64,000 nt of DNA from Symsagittifera roscoffensis. Taxonomy: Eukaryota; Xenacoelomorpha; Acoela; Convolutidae. Location of the stretch: the NCBI RefSeq assembly GCF_963678635.1, contig NC_087064.1, forward strand, positions 63,543,548 through 63,607,547, given 5' to 3'. This document shows, piece by piece, positions 44,361 to 56,149 of this stretch (positions are counted from its first letter, which is position 1; each line of letters begins with the position of its first letter). The notes beneath the pieces were generated by a model, which was given only the letters and a program-made list of their open reading frames with translations, was not told the origin of the DNA and searched no databases. Both the position numbers and the translations under genes were made by a program.

Positions 44361-45508
44361 GATAAAAATTGGGTTTTTCCTGCCCGGAAGAAACTGGTAA
44401 TTGCCTGATATGAAAAATTGAAACTAATGGAGAGTGTAGTACTGATCATTTGCCGTTCTTCTATTTAAAATTTTGGAAAATTTTTAATAGAAGTTTTATG
44501 AACAAGAAAAAACATTTGTTTGGATAGAAAAGTTAATAAATTAATTTAAATCCAAGCATTAAAAAATTTTTGCCAATATTCGAATGCGGAAAACATTTGC
44601 TACAGGATATCTTCGAAAATTTTTCATTAAAAGAACAAGTTAAATAAATTTCAAGCAGCAAATAAACGCAACAAGTAAGTTACTTTCTTTAAAACTTATA
44701 TAATGATTAGGCTCCCCATTCTCAACAACGGTACTATTTGCGATAAATCAACAGGCGTAGCCATTTTTAAGGCAACAACGCCAGCCGCGTATGCAGAGAA
44801 CAAACGTTGAGAACTACGTAGGAAACAAAGACACTTTTTGTGGGGATAAAGCTGTTGACACATTAAAAATTTACATGATTCAAGTGTTCGACATCAAAAT
44901 TTCGTTGTTGCATTTCAGATTTTTTGAGTTTTCAAGCAGTTTTTATGCTTCTTAGATGTTTTGTGAGCATTTCTTGGTATGTGGATTGATCAACTTGACA
45001 CCAAAGTAAATTTTATGTAACCGAAATTCATATAACCGTTGGCATTATTATCTAGTCTTGCTTCATCATCGATGCCAAAAGATTTGTAAGAAATGGCATT
45101 GCATTCTAGCGGTTGAAATTGAAGCTCAATTTAGACGTTGCGGCACGTTTTATTGATAAAATCAGTATCAACATCTTGCATATTGCTATGCCTTAATTGA
45201 CTATATCCACCTTTGGAACACTTTTGATCTTGACTAACACTAAAAAGCTCACCGCATGTGCATTTTACGAAAGGTTTCTTGGTTTCCAAACAAATCTTGG
45301 TGGAATTCCGTCTCTGATCTCTTCCTTTGCTGAATAGAGTATATTTTGCATCAGCGGTAATGCGTTGAACCAGCTGTAAAAATTTTTTAACGCTAAAACA
45401 ACTAAGAAATTTGGTAATTTGAATTTGTTCCTGTGTTATTTTTTTCTTATTAATAACTGCAATAAGTCCCTGTTGCTGGTCGGTATCTGGGACGTTTTTA
45501 TTCTCACC

Positions 45509-45889
45509 TTATGAATCGAAATTTTTATGGAAGTGAAAATTTTGTTTCTGCAATCTTCTGTCAGGTTCGAAAATTCCCGCTCCCTCAAGAAGAAAGAACA
45601 AGCTGCAGTTTTTTTTGATCAATTGGTTGGTTTTTATTGAGACTGGAATGAGTTCACTTGCTGAAAATTCCTCAAGAAGAAGAGAAATGTAAAGTGTTGT
45701 CCAAGCCTTGAAACTTATTTTCTGTTGTACTGCATTCCTAACTGATTTGTAAACATTTTTGAGGAGAGCTTTTTGCACGTTGAGGCTTTTTTGCAGCTTA
45801 ACGTGTTTTGTGGTTTTGTCCAGCAAAGAGAATTTAAGAGACCTTGCCTCGCCTACAACCGAACCAAGGAGACGATTTCCTACAAACAT
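45509..45889 (-). CDS. Uncharacterised open frame inside the duplication (copy 1)
   Basis: A frame of 126 codons starting MFVGNRLLGSVVGEARSL, basic and helix-rich (KLQKSLNVQKALLKNVYKSV), with a more hydrophobic middle (AWTTLYISLLLEEF). The frame is kept in copy 2 (51398-50946) but with a changed C terminus after one-base length differences, so selection is doubtful. I recognise no domain. It may be part of the mobile-element gene block that reads leftward from the palindrome. Confidence 0.35.
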   Translation of the reverse strand: MFVGNRLLGSVVGEARSLKFSLLDKTTKHVKLQKSLNVQKALLKNVYKSVRNAVQQKISFKAWTTLYISLLLEEFSASELIPVSIKTNQLIKKNCSLFFLLEGAGIFEPDRRLQKQNFHFHKNFDS

Positions 45890-47108
45890 TTCTGGTGTTT
45901 CACTTTTGATTATTTCTTCTTGGTTCAGTTGAAAAATCAGACCTTACTATCAAGTGGCACTTTGTTACATGATCACTAAGGGTCGTCCATAACCTTTTTT
46001 ATCACGAAGAATTTTTTCAATTCATCTTTATTAACAGTAGGGCAGCAATTATTGGCATTCGATCTTTGAGTGAGCTTTTTGGTCGATTTTATTTCCATTA
46101 CCTTACATCACCATATCTAAAGGATCAAGCTGATGTATTTTATTTGATGTTGCAAAAACGATGGAAATGTTTAGGAATGTCCCACAGCCTTTGAAAGCAA
46201 GGAACACATGTCTTCATTCATTCTACGAGATATTTTTACGTGTACACTATCTTACAAAACGTTCAGTCAAAAAGCAAGGTATGTTGAGTTTCGCTCCTCA
46301 ATTATATATCTCTTACTGATTGAATGGCATATTTATTTCCGCATTTTCCTTCAATACATAATAGTGTGTTTCTTCCTATAAGTTTCAAATGCGGTTGATT
46401 ACCTTCCAAGAATTTTTTTTATAACGTCTCCAATGCCAATTGGCCGCGTCAGGATTTTTATGGACAACGATAGGTCGACACGAAGTGTAAGTTCCAGAAT
46501 TGTTAGTTGTTTTGCAGCAATCCCGCCTGAGATTTTGCTCAATGTCTTGCAAATATCAATTGATGATGTTTGGAAAGGCGTTGAAAACTGCCACCATTCA
46601 TATGCATCGAGAAGAGAAGGGAAAAGATTCCCATGGATTTCGATTGCCTAACGTGTAATTTCTCGGGCAATTAATTTTTTGAAAATTGTAGAGTATTCTG
46701 GTAGAGTTTTTTTTTCTATCATCAGTGTAATTATCAGCGGGATTGACAAGCCTTCAGGCTGGCTGGATGTTTCTCTTGAGTTTTTGGAGAACAGTTATAC
46801 CGACTAATTTTTGGTCAGTGATTAAAACGTCACCTTTTGAATCATCATTTCGATTTTAAAGAGCGTTCGAAGCTCTTCTGCGGTCATTAGCCTGTCAACC
46901 TCTTTGAATTCCAACGGTTGCATGTCCTGTTATTTTTCTTGTTTTGGCTAAGTTATCCTTTTTTGACAGGTCTTATAGCTCAATGTTTCTCTTTGAGTTT
47001 TAGCAGCTATTTATGGTCAGTTATTGAAACGCCAACTTTTCAATCATCACTTAGACTTTGAAGAGCGTTCGATGTTTTGTCTGTGGTAATAAGCTTGTGA
47101 ACTTTTTT

Positions 47109-47480
47109 TTAAGTTCGATCAGTTTTACGGCCTGTTCTCTTTAGGTTCAGGTAACCTTTCTTTATGGGCCCTTGGTTCCTCAAAGAGGAAATCAAATCCG
47201 CACTCGATCCAGTGATTAAACCTCTCAGCATCAAGTTTTTCACTGAGCCATCGTAATCATTTTTAGTCTTAGCTAAAATAAGATATGACAACAAAGTATT
47301 TTTCTGGAAACCGTTTTTCTCCATTATAAGCAAGAACAAGCCAATTTTCAAAACAGTTGGAACTATGAACACAGCAACACTCTCTGATAAAGATTCCTCG
47401 ATTGCAAGATAAGCTATTGATAGCTTATCTTGCAATCGAGGAAACTTTGTCAGAGAGTGTTGCTGTGTTAATAGTTTCAA
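47109..47480 (-). pseudogene. Leftward arm of an inverted gene pair (copy 1)
   Basis: A frame of 123 codons containing RLQDKLSIAYLAIEESLSES and VAVFIVPTVLKIGLFL. The same wording (QDKLLIAYLAIEETLSES, VAVLIVSNVLKF) is read in the opposite direction at 47402-47683, so this is one half of a head-to-head inverted duplication. Homology of the two halves fades away from the centre, where only the protein similarity remains. It belongs to the same family as the RT-like remnants, as its N-terminal part; the function is unknown. Confidence 0.55.
47370..47467. repeat. Near-perfect palindrome, 48-base arms
   Basis: Arms 47370-47417 and 47420-47467 are separated by two bases. The inner 24 bases (ending AAGATAAGCTAT) are perfectly inverted; the outer 24 have two or three mismatches. 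It forms the centre of the inverted gene pair and is repeated at 52888-52985. Confidence 0.92.
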
Positions 47481-48780
47481 ATGTTTTGAAATTTGTCTTG
47501 AAACCTTTTTGTCATAATGCTCAATCTGTCAATAAAGCTTCAATTGGTAATGACTTAGTGCTAGATAATTATGTAAGAGCAGCCATTTCAAAAACTCGAG
47601 TAATCAAGAGAGTTCCTGAGGATCGGCGTGTTTCCTTGGCGGAAATTTTATCTTACAAAAAAATGAAATTTTTTACAATGTAGAAAACGTTTCATTGGCT
47701 GGTTTTTGTAACGTCTTTCTTTTCTTTTCCCAAGAACAACTTTTACAAAAAGGTCGTTTACAAGCGACTTTTTTGAGCTCTGTATAGAAGAAAAAAGAAA
47801 AAAAAAAGAGGAGCCGATGTTGTTTCACTGCCTAAACATCCTTGCTTAGGGGTCAATCCCTTTGCAGACATGTCTTGAGCAGAGAAGAAAGCTAATAAGC
47901 AGTAAGATTCGAGAGGTTATGAAAATGAGGAGAAAAAGACTGAACCTTTTTTGGCTCCAACCTACAAAAAACTAGTATCTAAGCGCCCTACTAATTCCAA
48001 ATAAATGCGGCCAACCAGGAGGACACCGAAAGATCTTTTGTAACTGAATTCGAAGCGTGCAAAATAATTATTTCTTTTACAGATGAGCCACGAGCAGGTC
48101 TGGACAAATTTTTAGCCTAGTTTTTAAAGAAATTGTTATAAAATGAAACGGAAACGCAGGGCTCAATTTCTCGAAATCACTCACTAATCTCGGTGAGCGA
48201 AATCCAAAAGAAGGAATAAACGTTGCTGCTTTGCAAGACTAAATCGCACCTTTTTTGGCTGCTGACTATAATAATGTATTATCTAAGTACCTAAAAAGCC
48301 AGAAAAAAGCTCTCAAAACAGTATACGACGTTGTTATAAGTGATTTTGAAATGTACAAAGCAACTATGTTTTTCCCCAATGGATCAGGAGCAGTTCCGCA
48401 CAAAGTTATTAAAGCTATATCTCAAGTTGTTGAAGATTTAATTAGTACATGTAACGGGAAGAAGCGGCTCGAGCGCTTGAAATTGCCCACAATGTTCCAA
48501 AACCTTGTGAGATAAGGTAAAATTCACAAACCATTAAGACCTATTCGCCCGAATAAAAATTGACGATGGTTTGCGACCAATCGCCATCGGCAACAAACCC
48601 GAACAAACTGTATCTGAGTGGGCGGGAAACAATGATCTCGCTGAGCGACCTTTCCTTTGGAAACTCCAGGTGAGTTTTGCAATAAACGAGATGCTGATAA
48701 ATGCTGCACACTACTTTTAGAAATTCTTAATGACGACCCGAAATGCTCAGTTTTCAAGAGTTAAATTTTGTGATGTCTTT
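47402..48780 (+). pseudogene. Reverse-transcriptase-like gene remnant, copy 2
   Basis: The first frame (47402-47683) reads QDKLLIAYLAIEETLSES, LVLDNYVRAAISKTRVIKRV and PEDRRVSLAEILSYKK. After several stops it gives GADVVSLPKHPCLGVNPFAD (about 47815-47875), then ISDFEMYKATMFFPNGSGAV (about 48330-48400), and IDDGLRPIAIGNKPEQ (about 48558-48605). This is the longest version of the family, so it shows the gene order: an uncharacterised N-terminal region, the GS/GG motif, then the D-G-L-R-P-I-A motif of the fingers. It is heavily disrupted. A reverse-transcriptase identity is inferred from motifs only. Confidence 0.5.
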
Positions 48781-49099
48781 AAGGTGCTTTTTGGAGGATT
48801 TATACTGAATAATTTTTTTAAAACGAATCGCCAGGAAATTTACAAGTAAACTCAATGCGAATACTTCAATCCGAAGTGATTTTCTTTAGACATTTGTAGA
48901 ATTTTTTCTCCCTTTTAATATGGATTAATTCAATTTTCTTGAGAAGTCAAGATTCTTTTTTTTTGTAACCTTACACCGCGCTGTACAAATGAGTCAAGAT
49001 AACAAAAACAAACATGCAAAGAGTGCTAATGATGAGCTTCAGTAATAATAAATGGGATCAGATAAATACGATTGTTGTTCAAACTGATATCACATCAAT

Positions 49100-49855
49100 G
49101 GTGTAAACAGCGACTCTAAGGAGATCTCAAAGTTTCAATATTTTTTTCTGCAAAAAAGTTCAATTTGGTAATGGCTTATTGATAGATTTTTGAATACAAA
49201 GAGTCATTTCAAAAGTTTGAGTACCCATAAAAAATACCTAAAGAATCGCCTGCTTCCTGGGTGGAAATTCGTTCGGTTAAATTCAATGATATTTTCGAGA
49301 ATATCAAGAAGGTTTTTTTATTGGCTGGTTTATCTGAGGTTTTTCTTGTTTTTTCTTGAACATCCTAAAAAATGGTCGTAAGCAAGCAACAGCTATAACT
49401 TCATGAGGGCGCTCTAATGAGAAAAGAAAAAAATGCACAATTTTTGACTGCAATTTTAAAAAAAATAGTTTATAAGCAATCAAAAAGAACCAAATTAAAA
49501 TAACACCAAATAAAAAAACGTCATCAAGTTTTTTGTAACTGATTTTGAAGTGCACAAAGCAATGTTGTCTTTTCCAATGGATCAGGAGCAGGTCAGAACC
49601 AAGTTAATAATGAAATCAAACTTCAATGCGGGGATCGACTTTTTGAAATTGACCACTAACTTCTGAAGCTTTAGGGAGAAGTTAAAAGTCGCGAACCATT
49701 AAGACTTTTCCTTGAAGCAAAAGTTATCGGACGAAAAAAAATGCCGAAGCTTTGCGACTAATCGCCATCGCAAACACGCCCAAATGCATGGCATCTATAT
49801 GCGTGGGAATCAAGGCTTTTACAGAGTGACCAGTTTTTTTTGGAAATTCAGGTGG
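49100..49855 (+). pseudogene. Reverse-transcriptase-like gene remnant, copy 3
   Basis: A shorter, older copy. It matches copies 1 and 2 from GGTAATGGCTTATTGATAG (about 49166), through FPMDQEQ/SNGSGAG-type wording at 49572-49600, to EALRLIAIANTPKCMASICV near 49745, where the DGLRPIAIGN motif is partly lost. It ends at the left edge of the second 4.2-kb duplicate. Confidence 0.45.
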
Positions 49856-50945
49856 AAAATCTGATACAGTTGATAAAAATTGGGTTTTTCCTGCCCAGAA
49901 GAAGCTGGTAATTGCCTGATATGAAAAATTGAAACTAATGGAGAGTGTAGTACTGATCATTTGCTGTCTTTCTATTTAAAATTTTGGAAAATTTTCAATA
50001 AAAGTTTTATGAACAAGAAAAAACATTAGTTTGGATAGAAAAATTAATAAATTAATTTAAATCCAAGCATTAAAAAATTTTTGCCAATATTCGAATGCGG
50101 AAAACATTTGCTACAGGATATCTTCGAAAATTTTTCATTAAAAGAACAAGTTAAATAAATTTCAAGCAGCAAATAAACGCAACAAGTAAGTTACTTTCTT
50201 TAAAACTTATATAATGATTAGGCTCCCCATTCTCAACAACGGTACTATTTGCGATAAATCAACAGGCGTAGCCATTTTTAAGGCAACAACGCCAGCCGCG
50301 TATGCAGAGAACAAACGTTGAGAACTACGTAGGAAACAAAGACACGTTTTGTGGGGATAAAGCTGTTGACACATTAAAAATTTACATGATTCAAGTGTTC
50401 GACATCAAAATTTCGTTGTTGCATTTCAGATTTTGTGAGTTTTCAAGCAATTTTTATGCTTCTTAGATGTTTTGTGAGCATTTCTTGGTATGTGGATTGA
50501 TCAACTTGACACCAAAGTAAATTTTATCTAACCGAAATTCATATAACCGTTGGCATTATTATCTAGTCTTGCTTCATCATCGATGCCAAAAGATTTGTAA
50601 GAAATGGCATTGCATTCTAGCGGTTGAAATTGAAGCTCAATTTAGACGTTGCGGCACGTTTTATTGATAAAATCAGTATCAACATCTTGCATATTGCTAT
50701 GCCTTAATTGACTATATCCACCTTTGGAACACTTTTGATCTTGACTAACACTAAAAAGCTCACCGCATGTGCATTTTACGAAAGGTTTCTTGGTTTCCAA
50801 ACAAATCTTGGTGGAATTCCGTCTCTGATCTCTTCCTTTGCTGAATAGAGTATATTTTGCATAGCGGTAATGCGTTGAACCAGCTGAAAAATTTTTTTAA
50901 CGCTAAAACAACTAAGAAATTTGGTAATTTGAATTTGTTCCTGTG

Positions 50946-51398
50946 TTATTTTTTTCTTATTAATAACTGCAATGTGTCCCTGTTGCTGGTCGGTATCTGT
51001 GACGTTTTTATTCTCACCTTATGAATCGAAATTTTTATGGAAGTGAAAATTTTGTTTCTGCAATCTTCTGTCAGGTTCGAAAATTCCCGCTCCCTCAAGA
51101 AGAAAGAACAAGCTGCAGTTTTTTTGATCAATTGGTTGGTTTTTATTGAGACTGGAAAGAGTTCACTTGCTGAAAATTCCTCAAGAAGAAGAGAAATGTA
51201 AAGTGTTGTCCAAGCCTTGAAACTTATTTTCTGTTGTACTGCATTCCTAACTGATTTGTAAACATTTTTGAGGAGAGCTTTTTGCACGTTGAGGCTTTTT
51301 TGCAGCTTAACGTGTTTTGTGGTTTTGTCCAGCAAAGAGAATTTAAGAGACCTTTCCTCGCCTACAACCGAACCAAGGAAACAATTTCCAACAAACAT
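50946..51398 (-). CDS. Uncharacterised open frame inside the duplication (copy 2)
   Basis: Counterpart of 45509-45889, 150 codons. The N terminus is the same except FVGNCFLGSVVGEERS; an indel in a poly-T run near 51120 changes the frame, so the C terminus (TSIKISIHKVRIKTSQIPTS) differs from copy 1. This shows the frame is not preserved after duplication. Confidence 0.35.
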   Translation of the reverse strand: MFVGNCFLGSVVGEERSLKFSLLDKTTKHVKLQKSLNVQKALLKNVYKSVRNAVQQKISFKAWTTLYISLLLEEFSASELFPVSIKTNQLIKKTAACSFFLREREFSNLTEDCRNKIFTSIKISIHKVRIKTSQIPTSNRDTLQLLIRKK

Positions 51399-52626
51399 TT
51401 CTGGTGTTTCACTTTTGATTATTTCTTCTTGGTTCAGTTGAAAAATCAGACCTTACTATCAAGTGGCACTTTGTTACATGATCACTAAGGGTCGTCCATA
51501 ACCTTTTTTATCACGAAGAATTTTTTCAATTCATCTTTATTAACAGTAGGGCAGCAATTATTGGCATTCGATCTTTGAGTGAGCTTTTTGGTCGATTTTA
51601 TTTCCATTACCTTACATCACCATTCTAAAGGATCAAACTGATGTATTTTATTTGATGTTGCAAAAACGATGGAAATGTTTAGGAATGTCTCACAGCCTTT
51701 GAAAGCAAGGAACACATGTCTTCATTCATTCTACGAGATATTTTTACGTGTACACTATCTTACAAAACTTTCAGTCAAAAAGCAAGGTATGTTGAGTTTC
51801 GCTCCTCAATTATATATCTCTTACTGATTGAATGGCATATTTATTTCCGCATTTTCCTTCAATACATAATAGTGTGTTTCTTCCTATAAGTTTCAAATGC
51901 GGTTGATTACCTTCCAAGAATTTTTTTTATAACGTCTCCAATGCCAATTGGCCGCGTCAGGATTTTTATGGACAACGATAGGTCGACACGAAGTGTAAGT
52001 TCCAGAATTGTTAGTTGTTTTGCAGCAATCCCGCCTGAGATTTTGCTCAATGTCTTGCAAATATCAAATGATGATGTGTGGAAAGGCGTTGAAAACTGCC
52101 ACCATTCAAATGCATCGAGAAGAGAAGGGAAAAGATTCCCATGGATTTCGATGGCCTAACGTGTAATTTCTTGGGCAATTAATTTTTTGAAAATTGTAGA
52201 GTATTCTGGTAGAGTTTTTTTTTATCATCAGTGCAATTATCAGCGGGATTGACAAGCCTTCAGGCTGGCTGGATGTTTCTCTTGAGTTTTTGGAGAACAG
52301 TTATACCGACTAATTTTTGGTCAGTGATTAAAACGTCACCTTTTGAATCATCATTTCGAATTTAAAGAGCGTTCGAAGTTCTTGTGCGGTCATTAGCCTG
52401 TCAACCTCTTTGAATTCCAACGGTTGCATGTCCTGTTTAGGCTATGGTTACTTTTCTTATTTAGGCTATGTTATCTTTTTTTGACAGGTCTTAGAGCTCG
52501 ATGTTTCTCTTTGAGTTTTAGCAGCTATTTATGGTCAGTTATTGAAACGCCAACTTTTCAATCATCACTTAGACTTTGAAGAGCGTTCGATGTTTTGTCT
52601 GTGGTAATAAGCTTGTGAACTTTTTT

Positions 52627-52998
52627 TTAAGTTCGATCAGTTTTACGGCCTGTTCTCTTTAGGTTCAGGTAACCTTTCTTTATGGGCCCTTGGTTCCTCA
52701 AAGAGGAAATCAAATCCGCACTCGATCCAGTGATTAAACCTCTCAGCATCAAGTTTTTCACTGAGCCATTGTAATCATTTTTAGTCTTAGCTAAAATAAG
52801 ATATGACAACAAAGTTTTTTTCTGGAAACCGTTTTTCTCCATTATAAGCAAGAACAAGCCAATTTTCAAAACAGTTGGAACTATGAACACAGCAACACTC
52901 TCTGATAAAGATTCCTCGATTGCAAGATAAGCTATTGATAGCTTATCTTGCAATCGAGGAAACTTTGTCAGAGAGTGTTGCTGTGTTAATAGTTTCAA
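52627..52998 (-). pseudogene. Leftward arm of the inverted gene pair (copy 2)
   Basis: Same as 47109-47480 with two or three amino-acid changes (for example KNTLL to KKTLL). Confidence 0.5.
52888..52985. repeat. Near-perfect palindrome (copy 2)
   Basis: Identical in layout to 47370-47467, again at the centre of the head-to-head gene pair. Confidence 0.92.
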
Positions 52999-54044
52999 AT
53001 GTTTTGAAATTTGTCTTGAAACATTTTTGTCATAATGCTCAATCTGTCAATAAAGCTTCAATTGGTAATGACTTAGTGCTAGATAATTATGTAAGAACAG
53101 CCATTTCAAAAACTCGAGTAATCAAGAGAGTTCCTGAGGATCGGCGTGTTTCCTTGGCGGAAATTTTATCTTACAAAAAAATGAAATTTTTTACAATGTA
53201 GAAAACGTTTCATTGGCTGGTTTTTGTAACGTCTTTCTTTTCTTTTCCCAAGAACAACTTTTACAAAAAGGTCGTTTACAAGCGACTTTTTTGAGCTCTG
53301 TATAGAAGAAAAAAGAAAAAAAAAGAGGAGCCGATGTTGTTTCACTGCCTAAACATCCTTGCTTAGGGGTCAATCCCTTTGCAGACATGTCTTGAGCAGA
53401 GAAGAAAGCTAATAAGCAGTAAGATTCGAGAGGTTATGAAAATGAGGAGAAAAAGACTGAACCTTTTTTGGCTCCAACCTACAAAAAACTAGTATCTAAG
53501 CGCCCTACTAATTCCAAATAAATGCGGCCAACCAGGAGGACACCGAAAGATCTTTTGTAACTGAATTCGAAGCGTGCAAAATAATTATTTCTTTTACAGA
53601 TGAGCCACGAGCAGGTCTGGACCAAATTTTTAGCCTAGTTTTTAAAGAAATTGTTATAAAATGAAACGGAAACGCAGGGCTCAATTTCTCGAAATCACTC
53701 ACTAATCTCGGTGAGCGAAATCCAAAAGAAGGAATAAACGTTGCTGCTTTGCAAGACTAAATCGCACCTTTTTTGGCTGCTAACTATAATAATGTATTAT
53801 CTAAGTACCTAAAAAAGCCAGAAAAAAGCTCTCAAAACAGTATACGACGTTGTTATAAGTGATTTTGAAATGTACAAAGCAACTATGTTTTTTCCCAATG
53901 GATCAGGAGCAGTTCCGCACAAAGTTATTAAAGCTATATCTCAAGTTGTTGAAGACTTTATTAGTACATCTAACGGGAAGAAGCGGCTCGAGCGCTTGAA
54001 ATTGCCCACAATGCTCCAAAACCTTGTGAGATAAGGTAAAATTC
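52920..54044 (+). pseudogene. Reverse-transcriptase-like gene remnant, copy 4
   Basis: Duplicate of the 47402-48525 part of copy 2. It lacks the DGLRPIAIGN segment because the duplication ends before it. The stops are shared with copy 2, so the gene was already dead when the segment was duplicated. Confidence 0.5.
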
Positions 54045-54169
54045 TCAGGGCAGGTTGTTTTTCTCAGCAGAGAATCTCCCTCGCAATACATACTTCGAAC
54101 GCTGCCAAAAGCTACAAAAGGCATGTTCGAACTGACTAATTGTGACACAAGGACAAATTAGAAGAAAGT

Positions 54170-55140
54170 GATAACGATGAAGGCCAAATTCGAATTGTGA
54201 AAAAGCTTTTTTACCATTAGATCAGCTACAGATTGGATAATAATGACAGGAGAAGTAATTGACTCGAAGACCTTGAACGCTTTCAAGAACAACCTGGAAA
54301 AATATTGGAAGAAAAGCGGAACTATTAAATTGAGACGAATGAATCAAAAAGGAGTACATCATGAGCTGATCGATAGAGGCGACAAAACGCCTAAAAGATC
54401 AGAAAAACAACTGAACTGAACTGAACTGTGTACTCGACACTATTAATGATGAAACTGATTTCCAAGAAATTTTTTATGTGCAGATCTAAGGAAACGAACC
54501 CGCAGCTTAGCTTAAATATTCCATTGACCCGAAGCCTCATATCACTTCACTATTTTCGAGTTTTTCGAACTCCGTTTCTTTCTGTCAGGTATTCGTTTAC
54601 TCACTCTGAATGGTTGGATTCCCAACCATTTGACTCCAGTTTTATTCCCGTTAATTTTACTGATCCCGATTCTTTTAAATTCCCAAAACCCAAAGCCCAC
54701 TTAGAGATGATTTGGAAAAATTAGCCCGGAAAATGTACCTGCTACGACAGCTCAGAAAGTACGGTATGCAGACACGTGGCTTGCAATTGCTTTTTGATTC
54801 CTGGATTACAAGTTGCATAACGTATTGTTCCACTGTCAATGGTAATACATCAGGCACTGAAGTATCCAAAATCGACATAGTACTAAAAATGCTCACAGAT
54901 CGAAATATTCAAAAGAAGAACTAACAGTACGCAACATAATTTCACGAAGAGACGAAGTTTTATTCCAGAAGATCGAGAAAAATGGGTCACACCTCCTACA
55001 AGGTCTGCTGCCTGCGCTACGGGAAAGTAATAATAGCACTCGTCCCACTCGTGGACGAACTACCTACATGCTGCCAAAGATTTGCACTGAATCATTCAAA
55101 AAACAGTTTTTAAATAGGTGCTTGTTTCTCACATTTTAAC
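54170..55140 (+). pseudogene. LINE reverse transcriptase C-terminal remnant
   Basis: Two plus-strand pieces have non-LTR ORF2 wording. The first (about 54250-54420) reads LNAFKNNLEKYWKKSG. The second (about 54700-55140) reads LARKMYLLRQLRKYGMQTRG, SWITSCITYCSTVNGN, then in another frame LRESNNSTRPTRGRTTYMLP and ESFKKQFLNRCLF, the usual end of such proteins (fragment of the region after the palm, ending in a conserved F-[KN]-x-x-F-x-NR). It lacks the catalytic core here and is full of stops. Confidence 0.65.
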
Positions 55141-55295
55141 TCTTGTCGTTTTGTTACTAGAGAACATTAATTTTATTAAGATTTTCTTGTCTTGGTTTTC
55201 GACTGGAGGCAATGATGCAGGACTAGTGAAGTAACTTCGGTTGATAAGTTCTGAACTTCTGACTTACCGGTTAGACCATCACCATTCAGATTCAA

Positions 55296-56110
55296 TCTAT
55301 TTTATATATAAATGCGAGTGACAGCTATCTCCCATGTTTAAGCAAAATAATTTTGCATGTTTCGCGAAAACTTTTTTTCACGTTTAAGCTATATCATATA
55401 TCGCAATGCTTAAGAAAATGTTTAATTAATTTTTCGCAAGATCATTAAATTTTCAGTAATTTTTTTCGAGGCCAAATTAAGTCTTTCTGTCTGTATACCT
55501 GCTTTTTTAATTAATTTGATTATGTCTGTCTACCCGTCGCCTAATTTTTTAACTTTCATCTATTATCTATCTATTATCTATTATACCTTGAAGATCTCAA
55601 TCCTGTTGTTGGATATTGTAAGGGTATTCGTAGGGGTTGTGAATCTTGCCTTTGATTATGGCTGCTCAAATCCGTGTAGTTTTCGAGATATGACGTTTTT
55701 TTTTGATTTTTTTTTCAAATCTATACTATATTTAAATCCGAGTGACAGCTATCTCCCATGTTTAAGCATACTAATTTTGCATGTTTAACGAAAGAATTTT
55801 TTCATGTTTAGGCTATATCATATATTGCAATGCTTAAGAAAATTGTTCAATTAGTTTTTCGCAAGGTCAATTTTTTTTCAGTATTTTTTTTCGAGGCCAT
55901 ATTAAGTCTATCTGTCTGTATACCTGCTTTTTTAAATAATTTGATTATGTCTGTCTACCCGTCGCCTAATTTTTTATTTTTCATCTCTTCTCCTAAATAC
56001 TTAAATGCGGGCACTACTTCTCGCCATGTTTAAGCTTTTTCAACTTATTATTTTTGCATGTTTAACAAAAGGATTTTTTCACGTTTAAGCTATATCGTAT
56101 ATTGCAATGG
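55296..56110. repeat. 5' Helitron-type leader, repeated two to three times
   Basis: The leader at 55296-55560 (GAGTGACAGCTATCTCCCAT, CACGTTTAAGCTATATCAT, TCTGTCTGTATACCTGC) recurs at 55720-55990 and more loosely at 55987-56110. Confidence 0.7.
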
Positions 56111-56149
56111 TTAAACTTTTTTTCGATTTCCAGTTTAAATTCAGTGTTC

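Larger units (their letters stand above)
44345..48525. repeat. 4.2-kb segmental duplication, copy 1
   Basis: Nearly identical to 49856-54044 (offset about 5.51 kb) with few substitutions and small indels. It contains a minus-strand gene block, a palindrome and a plus-strand RT-like remnant. Confidence 0.92.
49856..54044. repeat. 4.2-kb segmental duplication, copy 2
   Basis: Second copy of 44345-48525. The right edge diverges after GATAAGGTAAAATTC in both copies (48525 and 54044). Confidence 0.92.

Noticed and set aside
46433-46651. 72-codon plus-strand frame kept in both duplicates (also 51941-52159)
   Set aside because: The duplicates are too young for a kept frame to mean selection, and it has no recognisable motif.
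53191-54148. Minus-strand frames at 53191-53388, 53508-53702 and 53903-54148
   Set aside because: They are antisense to the RT-like remnant and differ from the same positions in the first duplicate.
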